DNA of 10,945 bases from DASPLH01 sp035627675 (GTDB taxonomy: Bacteria; Acidobacteriota; Terriglobia; Terriglobales; Acidobacteriaceae). The number at the start of each line of letters is the position of its first letter. The stretch's first letter is position 1. Below the pieces are notes generated by a model. That model was not told the DNA's origin. It made no database searches and was given only the letters and a program-made list of their open reading frames with translations. The position numbers were made by a program, and so were the translations under genes. Shown piece by piece: positions 6,029 through 10,945 of this stretch. The stretch is taken from contig DASPLH010000018.1 of NCBI GenBank assembly GCA_035627675.1, positions 1 through 10,945 of the forward strand, given 5' to 3'.

Positions 6029-7687
6029 ATGAACCCGTCGAATGAGGGCGGTTCCGTGCAGGACAGTCAAAACAACAATATGGACAATTCGCAGCAGTCA
6101 CAGGTGAATACGGCGGGCGGGCGGAAGTTTGCGTCCGTTTTCGTCATCATGGTCACGCTCGCGCTGGGCATACTGATCGGCACGGTCGTGTCGTACGGCG
6201 TCAAGGGTAAGACCGTTGACTCGAGCGACGCGCAAGCGCTGAGCGTGCCGTCGCCACAGCAGCTTTCGAGCACGTTTTCGCAGGTCGCCAAGCAAATCGA
6301 GCCGGCGGTGGTCAACATCAACACCGAATCGGTGGTGAGGGACCCGCATCGCCGTTTCCGCCGGAATCCTCCGGGACAACAGGATCCGAACGGCGAAGGC
6401 GAGGGGCCGGAGAGCCCGTTCCAGGACTTCTTCGACCGCTTCTTCGGCGGACCCGGCGGCCAGGGGCAGATCCCTGGAGGCCCCGAGGGTTTGCGCCAGC
6501 GCTCGCTCGGATCGGGAGTCATCGTTGACCCCAACGGCTACATCGTCACGAACTTCCACGTCGTGGACCGCGCCGACCGCATTAAGGTCAACCTGATGGG
6601 CGATGCCCCGACCGTGAGCTACGACGCCAAGGTAATCGGCACCGACCGCGAGACTGACCTTGCCGTGATCAAGATCGACGTGGGCCGCAAGCTGCCCGCA
6701 GCCAAGATCGGCAACTCGGATGGCCTCAAGGTTGGCGACTGGGTGCTGGCCGTCGGCAGCCCGTTCGGACTCCAGTCCACGGTTACCGCCGGCATCGTGT
6801 CGGCCATCGGGCGCGACATCGTGCCGGCGCGCCAGTTCCAGCGCTTCATCCAGACCGATGCCGCGATCAACCCGGGCAACTCGGGTGGACCGCTCGTGGA
6901 CATGGCGGGCCAGGTGATCGGCATCAACACCGCCATCTACACCGAGGGCTCCGGGTACCAGGGTGTAGGCTTCGCCATGCCGTCGAAGACCGTGGCCGAG
7001 GTTTACAACCAGCTCATCGGACCGGAACACCGCGTGGCGCGCGGCTCGATCGGTATCGAGTTCAACGCTCGACCTGACCCGGCCCTCCTTCGCAGCTTCG
7101 GCGTGAAGCAGGGTGTCGTCGTCCAGAACGTCACTCCGAACGGACCTGCGGCCCAGGCCGGAATCCAGGTCGGCGACGTCATCACCACGGTCAACGGCAA
7201 GGAAGTGAAGACCGGCGACGACCTCGTGGGAGAGATCTCGGCCCAGAAGCCGGGGTCGAAGATCGCGCTGAACGTCCTGCGTAATGGCAAGGCGCAGCAG
7301 GTCACCGCCACGGTTGCCGACCGCCAGAAGCTCTTCGGCTCGCGCCTCGGTCTCGAGGAGGCGGAAGAGGAAGATCCGCAGCCGAAGGAAACCAAGCTCG
7401 GCGTGACCGTCAAGAACCTCACTCCGGAGCAATCGGAGCGCCTGAGCCTCCCCAAGGGGCGTGGCGTGCAGGTTAGCGACGTCCGGCCGGGTGGGTTTGC
7501 CGACAACATCGGCGTCAGCCGCGGGGACATCATCCTCGAGCTGAATCGCCAGCCTGTGCCGGACGAAGCCGCGTTCAACCGCATGCAGGAGCAACTGAAG
7601 AGCGGTCAGGACGTGGTACTTCTGGTCAGGCCCCGTGGTACCGGTCGTGACGGCGGAACTATCTTCCTCGCCGGAACCCTGCCGTAA
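6029..7687 (+). CDS. htrA: HtrA/DegP-family serine endoprotease, membrane-anchored, two PDZ domains
   Basis: 552 residues from ATG 6029. HtrA proteases degrade misfolded envelope proteins. A polar, Gln/Asn-rich cytoplasmic tail (1-31) is followed by one hydrophobic segment (about 33-57, FASVFVIMVTLALGILIGTV) that looks like an uncleaved anchor, placing the rest in the periplasm. The trypsin-like domain spans about 80-330 with the full catalytic triad: H177 in VTNFHVVD, D210 in RETDLAVIKI, and S285 in NPGNSGGPLVD. The LA-loop region (104-158) is long, Arg/Pro/Gly-rich, and contains FQDFFDRFFGG. PDZ1 lies about 337-430 (RGSIGIEF, NGPAAQAGIQVGDVI) and PDZ2 about 455-545 (KLGVTVKNL, GGFADNIGVSRGDII), joined by an acidic linker (EEAEEEDPQPKE). 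A GTG at 6056 and an ATG at 6080 are alternative starts; both would keep the anchor. The first ATG has the closest TATAAT box and G-run. It stands alone as a transcription unit. Confidence 0.95.
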   Translation: MNPSNEGGSVQDSQNNNMDNSQQSQVNTAGGRKFASVFVIMVTLALGILIGTVVSYGVKGKTVDSSDAQALSVPSPQQLSSTFSQVAKQIEPAVVNINTESVVRDPHRRFRRNPPGQQDPNGEGEGPESPFQDFFDRFFGGPGGQGQIPGGPEGLRQRSLGSGVIVDPNGYIVTNFHVVDRADRIKVNLMGDAPTVSYDAKVIGTDRETDLAVIKIDVGRKLPAAKIGNSDGLKVGDWVLAVGSPFGLQSTVTAGIVSAIGRDIVPARQFQRFIQTDAAINPGNSGGPLVDMAGQVIGINTAIYTEGSGYQGVGFAMPSKTVAEVYNQLIGPEHRVARGSIGIEFNARPDPALLRSFGVKQGVVVQNVTPNGPAAQAGIQVGDVITTVNGKEVKTGDDLVGEISAQKPGSKIALNVLRNGKAQQVTATVADRQKLFGSRLGLEEAEEEDPQPKETKLGVTVKNLTPEQSERLSLPKGRGVQVSDVRPGGFADNIGVSRGDIILELNRQPVPDEAAFNRMQEQLKSGQDVVLLVRPRGTGRDGGTIFLAGTLP

Positions 7688-7709
7688 TACACTGAAAGCA
7701 ATCTCCGCA

Positions 7710-7748
7710 CCAGCGCTGCGGCATCTCAGGAGAGATGCCCAGCGCTGG
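7710..7748 (+). other. 39-base strong stem-loop just after htrA
   Basis: CCAGCGCTG at 7710-7718 pairs with CAGCGCTGG at 7740-7748. Inside that, GGCATCTC at 7720-7727 pairs with GAGATGCC at 7732-7739, leaving one bulged C (7719) and the four-base loop AGGA. That is 17 pairs, 23 bases after the htrA stop. CAGCGCTG is itself a palindrome, so it occurs as a direct and an inverted repeat. There is no T-run after the stem, so it is not a standard intrinsic terminator. It could protect the htrA mRNA 3' end, end transcription with a factor, or belong to the leader of the next gene. Confidence 0.7.
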
Positions 7749-7873
7749 GCTGAGGGCCCGGCACCGACCCTGGAGCCGGCGGAAGCGTCGCCTCACCGGG
7801 CCACAAGTTTCCGACTCTTTGGGTGGTCACCCTTGGACGCGCCGGGGCGGGCATTCCAAACCCGAGGTGCTGT
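7749..7873 (+). promoter_or_regulatory. Structured leader before the peptidoglycan-binding-like gene
   Basis: This stretch encodes no convincing protein and has further pairing potential. GGCCCGG (7755-7761) matches CCGGGCC (7796-7802) perfectly. The overlapping TGAGG (7751-7755) matches CCTCA (7791-7795) as an exclusive alternative. GGGTGGTCACCC (7821-7832) is a compact palindrome. GAGGTG at 7864-7869 is a good ribosome binding site for the TTG at 7874. Two competing stems followed by a small hairpin resemble a cis-regulatory RNA, but I do not recognise any known riboswitch signature, and no clear promoter is visible. Confidence 0.4.
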
Positions 7874-8386
7874 TTGTTTTCACGGGTACTGACAAGATCG
7901 GTTGCAGTAATGATCGGGCTGTTACTGCTGGTGGGAGTTTCGCCGGCAAAGACGAAGCCTCGCACGGCGTCCAAGAAGCAGGTTACGAGTTCCACGCGAC
8001 GTGCGACGGCCGCCAAACCGTCCACCAAGCGGGTCAAGAGCAGTTCGAAGAAGAGTGCGAAGCTCGGCAGAAGGGTCGCGCGATATCGCGGTCAGCAGTC
8101 GATCGAGTCCGCCCGCACGCGCGAGATACAGGAAGCGCTGATCCGCGCGCGCTACCTTGACGGCGAGCCGTCGGGATCGTTCGACGAGAGGACCAAGAGC
8201 GCGTTGCGCCGCCTCCAGGGCGACAACGGATGGCAGACCAAGGTCGTGCCGGATTCACGCGCCCTGATCAAGCTCGGATTGGGCCCCACGCACGAAGGCC
8301 TGCTCAATCCGGAGAGCGCCGTGCTGGGCAGCCCCTATGAGCTCGGAACCGAGGGCGAGATTCCGGGAGGAGCGCTGTCGCACTAA
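7874..8386 (+). CDS. Small secreted basic protein with peptidoglycan-binding-like domain
   Basis: 170 residues if started at the TTG at 7874, which has GAGGTG six bases upstream. It begins MFSRVLTRSVAVMIGLLLLVGVSPA, a well-formed signal peptide with arginines before the hydrophobic core. The ATG at 7910 lacks a ribosome binding site and would remove the charged region; a GTG at 7823 is also open. After the signal comes a Lys/Arg/Ser/Thr/Ala-rich stretch (about 26-72) with no hydrophobic residues to speak of, likely disordered and able to bind anionic wall or membrane polymers (inference). Residues about 82-137 (REIQEALIRARYLDGEPSG, FDERTKSALRRLQ) match the PG_binding_1 pattern, in which three helices carry the ALxxxGYxxGxxxGxFD-x-TxxAxxxFQ signature. 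No catalytic domain follows. Its neighbours htrA and the VanZ-like gene also act at the envelope. A terminator follows the stop. Confidence 0.8.
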   Translation: MFSRVLTRSVAVMIGLLLLVGVSPAKTKPRTASKKQVTSSTRRATAAKPSTKRVKSSSKKSAKLGRRVARYRGQQSIESARTREIQEALIRARYLDGEPSGSFDERTKSALRRLQGDNGWQTKVVPDSRALIKLGLGPTHEGLLNPESAVLGSPYELGTEGEIPGGALSH

Positions 8387-8399
8387 GCAGAACTGGAGA

Positions 8400-8981
8400 T
8401 CACAGAGACGAACGCCGCGAACTCGCGGCGTTTTCCTTTTCTGCGCCCAGGAGCCGGTGCGCAGACCTCATGTTGAAGTAATAAATGGCGAACTGGACGG
8501 CGAGCGCAGCCGAGGAGTCGAGGATGACGTCGGCCAGCGTGCCGGTACGGGAAGGGACCGTTCGCTGGTGCATTTCATCGGCGATGGCCACCAGGGACGC
8601 AAACACCCATCCCATCATGGCCCACTGCGCACGCCAGACGGTGCCGATCGCGGCTTCCCGCCGGATGCCGGAGATCGCGGAAGAGAGCCATCCCTCGTAG
8701 CCCTCGTGCAGATACCGGTGGGTGCCGCGGAAAGCCCGGAAGACGAGGAAGCTCAGAAGAGCGTAGCCGACGAAGTGGCCGATCTTGCGGAGCGCGGTGT
8801 TCGCCTCGTCCATCCGCGGGAAGTCGATGTCGATGCCTATCAGGGCGAGGGCGCGCTCGAGTGCCTCCTTGGTGTGATAGGCGGAGAGATACCCCGTCGA
8901 CTCCACCGCGATCAAAGACAGCATGATCAGGACCGGCAGCCAATACCGAACGAAGGCTTTACGCGATAGTTTCACGAACAC
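8400..8981 (-). CDS. VanZ-like family membrane protein
   Basis: 193 residues from a GTG at 8979-8981; a second GTG six bases further in is equally possible, and no strong ribosome site separates them. Membrane segments are visible at about 12-32 (YWLPVLIMLSLIAVESTGY), 66-84 (KIGHFVGYALLSFLVFRAF), 117-134 (AQWAMMGWVFASLVAIAD) and 152-170. The VanZ signature is present: K67-x-x-H69-x-x-x-Y73, then D135-E136-x-H-Q139 followed by PSRTGTLADVILDSSA at 143-158. VanZ in enterococci gives low-level teicoplanin resistance, but most family members in other bacteria are uncharacterised membrane proteins. It lies 57 bases downstream of guaB on the same strand and may be read with it. The codons for its last residues (NAASSRRS) are the terminator hairpin of the convergent gene, so the extreme C-terminus is probably shaped by that element. 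Confidence 0.87.
   Translation of the reverse strand: MFVKLSRKAFVRYWLPVLIMLSLIAVESTGYLSAYHTKEALERALALIGIDIDFPRMDEANTALRKIGHFVGYALLSFLVFRAFRGTHRYLHEGYEGWLSSAISGIRREAAIGTVWRAQWAMMGWVFASLVAIADEMHQRTVPSRTGTLADVILDSSAALAVQFAIYYFNMRSAHRLLGAEKENAASSRRSSL
8411..8440 (+). terminator. Intrinsic terminator of the peptidoglycan-binding-like gene
   Basis: AACGCCGCG (8411-8419) and CGCGGCGTT (8424-8432) form a perfect 9-base stem with an AACT loop. TTTTCCTTTT (8431-8440) follows. It begins 25 bases after the plus-strand stop. It lies entirely inside the 3' coding end of the convergent VanZ-like gene. Read on the minus strand the stem is not followed by a T-run, so it should act mainly in the plus direction. 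Confidence 0.85.
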
Positions 8982-9004
8982 TCGGAACCGGGGGACGAGA
9001 GAGT

Positions 9005-9030
9005 GGCGGAACGGTTGTGGCCGTCCCGCC
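9005..9030 (-). terminator. Stem-loop after guaB, terminator-like without T-run
   Basis: On the minus strand GGCGGGACGG and CCGTTCCGCC form a 10-base stem with one G-U pair and a six-base loop. It begins 9 bases beyond the guaB stop at 9039. The sequence after the stem is ACTCTCTCG, with no T-run, so termination would be incomplete or factor-dependent, and some read-through into the VanZ-like gene is plausible. It could instead be an mRNA-stabilising 3' hairpin. Confidence 0.45.
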
Positions 9031-9038
9031 CAGGAACC

Positions 9039-10550
9039 TTACTCGACGCGATAGTTGGGCGCTTCACGCGTAATCGTGACATCGTGGACGTGAGACTCGC
9101 GCAGGCCCGCGTTGCTGATACGGATGAAGCGCGCGTTCTGCTGCAACTCGGTGATGTCGTGGCATCCGACATAGCCCATGCCGCTTCGGAGTCCGCCGAC
9201 CATCTGGTGAACCATCATGGCCACGGTTCCGCGGTACGGCACGCGTCCCTCGATGCCTTCGGGGACAAGCTTGGCCAACCGGTTGCCGTCCTCACCCTCG
9301 ATGCGGGAGTTGAACTCCGACGAGGATTCCGACTCGGGAGCCTGGAAGTAACGCTCGCTCGAACCCTGGGCCATGGCGGCCAGAGAACCCATGCCGCGAT
9401 ACGCCTTGAAGGTGCGTCCCTGGTAGAGGATGGTTTCGCCCGGCGCTTCTTCGGTTCCGGCCAGCAGGGAGCCGATCATCACGATCCCGGCGCCTGCCGC
9501 TATCGCCTTCGTCATGTCGCCCGAATACTTGATGCCGCCGTCGGCAATCACCGGCACTCCGGTATCGCGAGCCGCGCGCGCGGCTTCGGCGATGGCCGTG
9601 ATCTGCGGCACGCCTGCGCCGGTCACGACGCGGGTCGTGCAGATCGATCCCGGACCGATGCCGACCTTGACGGCGTCCGCGCCGGCCGAGATGAGTTCGG
9701 CTGTGCCGTCGTAGGTGGCAACGTTGCCGGCGAGCAGGTCCACTTCAGGGAACTTCGCTTTCACGGCGCGAACGGCATCGATGACCCGCGAGGAGTGTCC
9801 GTGGGCGCTGTCGATGGCGAGCACGTCGCACTTGGCCTTCACGAGCTCGGCGGCGCGCTCCAGGAAATCGCCCGTGGCGCCGATGGCGCCTCCCACGCGG
9901 AGACGGCCCTGCGCATCCTTCGCGGCATTGGGGTACTTCAGTTTCTTCTGAATGTCCTTGACGGTGATCAGGCCCTTGAGTTCGTAGTTGCCGTCCACGA
10001 CCAGCAACTTCTCCACCCGGTGCTGATGCAGAATCTCTTCGGCGTCTTCGAGCGTGGTGCCGACCGGGACGGTGATGAGGTTGTCCTTGGTCATCACGTC
10101 GGCCACCGGGATGCTGGTGCGGGTCTCGAAGCGCAGGTCGCGGTTGGTGAGGATTCCGACGAGCCGCTTGTTCTTCGTGACCGGCACGCCCGAGATGCGG
10201 TAACGCTTCATCAGTTCCAGCGCGTCTGAGATTTTCTGTTCGGGGTCGATCGTGATCGGATCAACGATCATGCCGCTTTCCGAGCGTTTTACCTTGTCGA
10301 TCTCGCCCGCCTGCTGCTCGATCGTGAGGTTGCGGTGAACGATGCCGAGACCGCCCTGTTGCGCCAGCGCGATGGCCATACGCGACTCGGTCACCGTGTC
10401 CATGGCTGCGCTGATGATGGGGATGTTGAGCCGGATTTTGCGTGTTAACTGCGTCTGCGTGTTGACCGTGGCCGGCACGACGTCCGACTTCGCGGGCAGC
10501 AGCAACACGTCATCGAATGTCAGGGCTTCGGGGACAGGAAAATTGATCAT
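9039..10550 (-). CDS. guaB: IMP dehydrogenase
   Basis: 503 residues, full length for a bacterial IMPDH with CBS domains. It oxidises IMP to XMP with NAD+, the committed step of GMP synthesis in the cytoplasm. The N-terminus FPVPEALTFDDVLLLPAKSDV is the family hallmark. The two CBS domains, which bind adenine or guanine nucleotides for allosteric control, occupy about 94-205 between the halves of the TIM barrel. The catalytic cysteine is C304 in GPGSICTTR. IMP-binding elements appear as IADGGIKYSGD (335-345), GSLLAGTEEAPGE (360-372) and YRGMGSLAAM. The mobile-flap Arg-Tyr dyad is R400-Y401 in SSERYFQ, and EGIEGRVPYRG is at 431-441. Nothing is missing. The ATG at 10550 is preceded by a weak ribosome site but by a good extended -10 promoter. 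Translation here matches the housekeeping gene closely, so the start is firm. Confidence 0.98.
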   Translation of the reverse strand: MINFPVPEALTFDDVLLLPAKSDVVPATVNTQTQLTRKIRLNIPIISAAMDTVTESRMAIALAQQGGLGIVHRNLTIEQQAGEIDKVKRSESGMIVDPITIDPEQKISDALELMKRYRISGVPVTKNKRLVGILTNRDLRFETRTSIPVADVMTKDNLITVPVGTTLEDAEEILHQHRVEKLLVVDGNYELKGLITVKDIQKKLKYPNAAKDAQGRLRVGGAIGATGDFLERAAELVKAKCDVLAIDSAHGHSSRVIDAVRAVKAKFPEVDLLAGNVATYDGTAELISAGADAVKVGIGPGSICTTRVVTGAGVPQITAIAEAARAARDTGVPVIADGGIKYSGDMTKAIAAGAGIVMIGSLLAGTEEAPGETILYQGRTFKAYRGMGSLAAMAQGSSERYFQAPESESSSEFNSRIEGEDGNRLAKLVPEGIEGRVPYRGTVAMMVHQMVGGLRSGMGYVGCHDITELQQNARFIRISNAGLRESHVHDVTITREAPNYRVE

Positions 10551-10562
10551 CGTTAAGCTTTA

Positions 10563-10590
10563 TTCCGCGGGAAGATGAAACATTGTACCA
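10563..10590 (-). promoter_or_regulatory. guaB promoter (extended -10) with small palindrome in the leader
   Basis: On the minus strand TGGTACAAT (complement of 10582-10590) is an extended -10 box: TG, one base, then TACAAT. No -35 hexamer stands out, which fits an extended -10 promoter. Transcription would start near 10575 and give a leader of about 25 bases. At 10563-10573 TTCC-GCG-GGAA forms a short palindrome at the expected start of transcription, a possible regulator site, though this is only position-based inference. Confidence 0.5.
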
Positions 10591-10698
10591 ACCCGAGAGG
10601 CAGCTGGAGCCGGAGGCAACGAGAGCCTTCGCGCACGGGCGCATCGCGTGCCGCCGGCTCGCATCTATAGGAGAGCAGGACTGGAGTTCCAGAGAACA

Positions 10699-10711
10699 GG
10701 TACTTGGTACC
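10699..10711. repeat. 13-base palindrome GGTAC-TTG-GTACC
   Basis: A perfect inverted repeat of 5 bases with a 3-base centre lies between the guaB promoter and the candidate plus-strand promoter. Another small one, CTGGA-GT-TCCAG, is at 10681-10692. On the plus strand a T-rich stretch follows, but the stem is too weak for a clear terminator. It could be an operator for one or both divergent promoters. No known binding motif is recognised. Confidence 0.35.
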
Positions 10712-10718
10712 ACTTTTG

Positions 10719-10747
10719 TTGTGTTTTGATTCCCGGGCGCGTATCAT
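10719..10747 (+). promoter_or_regulatory. Candidate plus-strand promoter facing the right edge
   Basis: TTGTGT at 10719-10724 and TATCAT at 10742-10747 are separated by 17 bases. The -10 box matches TATAAT at five of six positions and the -35 box matches only TTG. Transcription would start near 10752-10754, directly before the run of hairpins described next. There is no protein start with a ribosome site downstream inside the window. Confidence 0.4.
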
Positions 10748-10751
10748 CTGA

Positions 10752-10945
10752 AGGTGGCTGTGGCGTAGTTTCCCCCTGTTTTGCGCCGAGCGCGGCTCCC
10801 GTCCGAGGAGCGCGGGCGCATAAGCGGCGAAGCACACCGGTGGGCGAAAGCCCACTTTCTGTTTGAACCCCCTCACCAACGGCGATGTTGGCGAAGGCAG
10901 GCAGTGGTAAGGCCTGAATGGGCGAGGTTCGGCTGGTTGCAACGG
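10752..10945 (+). ncRNA. Possible structured RNA gene, family not identified (runs off the right edge)
   Basis: About 194 bases after the candidate promoter contain no credible protein gene but four ordered hairpins. First, TGCGCC (10782-10787) pairs with GGCGCA (10815-10820), with an inner CGCG(G)CTCC paired to GGAGCGCG. Second, GTGGGC-GAAA-GCCCAC (10840-10855) has a GNRA tetraloop. Third, CCAAC (10876-10880) pairs with GTTGG (10887-10891). Fourth, CAGGC (10898-10902) pairs with GCCTG (10912-10916). The hairpin density, the GNRA loop and the unpaired linkers suggest a folded RNA. I could not match the conserved cores of RNase P RNA, tmRNA or SRP RNA. 6S RNA is a possibility on size, but its closing stem cannot be seen. 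It could also be a long riboswitch or leader of a gene beyond the window. Confidence 0.35.

Noticed and set aside
5784..6032. Possible 82-residue protein before htrA
   Set aside because: No ribosome binding site, Arg/Ser/Cys-rich with no pattern, and it overlaps the promoter and leader of htrA.
6098..7594. Long minus-strand open frame opposite htrA
   Set aside because: Shadow of the HtrA coding region; translation is Asp/His/Val/Arg-rich with no family pattern.
7706..7873. Known riboswitch (c-di-AMP, SAM, TPP, cobalamin, glycine)
   Set aside because: The conserved core bases of these classes, as far as I can recall them, were not found on either strand; only generic stems remain.
9003..10229. 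Long plus-strand open frame opposite guaB
   Set aside because: Shadow of guaB, which is a full-length housekeeping enzyme.
10553..10942. 129-codon minus-strand open frame upstream of guaB
   Set aside because: It runs across the guaB promoter and the hairpin cluster, is Pro/Arg-rich, and has no ribosome site or domain.
10752..10945. RNase P RNA, tmRNA or SRP RNA
   Set aside because: The hallmark cores (GAGGAAAGTCC, the tmRNA T-arm end, the AGGTC-GGAAGGAAGCA SRP loop) are absent from the visible part on both strands.

Overview
The window looks like ordinary chromosomal DNA from a GC-rich, Gram-negative-type bacterium. The best guess is an acidobacterium of the Bryobacterales/Solibacter kind. 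This is inference from protein style: a secreted TPR protein with a short C-terminal beta domain, a membrane-anchored HtrA with two PDZ domains, and a secreted amidohydrolase behind an M20 peptidase. It was not checked by any search. No phage, transposase, CRISPR array, tRNA or rRNA gene was seen.

Layout, left to right. (1) Positions 1-1674, minus strand: 3'-truncated gene for a secreted TPR protein whose N-terminal half looks like a metallopeptidase that has lost its zinc site. (2) A short divergent intergenic region leads into a translationally coupled pair on the plus strand: an M20 peptidase (1764-3017) and a secreted YtcJ-like amidohydrolase (3014-4696), overlapping by ATGA. (3) Positions 4682-4795 hold two inverted arrays of a degenerate GAAGTGN heptamer. 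They supply the last codons and stop of the amidohydrolase and run up to the start codon of an EamA/DMT-type transporter (4800-5714). (4) A 314-base gap with a perfect TATAAT box leads to an HtrA-type periplasmic protease (6029-7687), whose Shine-Dalgarno-like G-run lies inside a small perfect hairpin. (5) About 185 bases of strongly base-paired sequence follow, then a small secreted peptidoglycan-binding-like protein (7874-8386, probable TTG start). Its intrinsic terminator lies inside the 3' end of a convergent VanZ-like membrane protein gene (8400-8981, minus). (6) guaB, IMP dehydrogenase, is complete on the minus strand (9039-10550). (7) The last 395 bases have no convincing protein gene. 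They hold the guaB promoter, two small palindromes, a possible plus-strand promoter, and a run of four short hairpins that may be the 5' part of a structured RNA continuing past the window.

Functionally, the left half concerns scavenging and hydrolysis of amide or peptide compounds plus a drug/metabolite-type exporter. The middle is envelope maintenance (HtrA, peptidoglycan-binding-like protein, VanZ-like protein). The right end is purine synthesis. I found no clear novel multi-gene system. The most interesting signals are non-coding: the heptamer palindrome, the leader hairpin of the HtrA gene, the structured stretch after it, and the possible RNA gene at the right edge.
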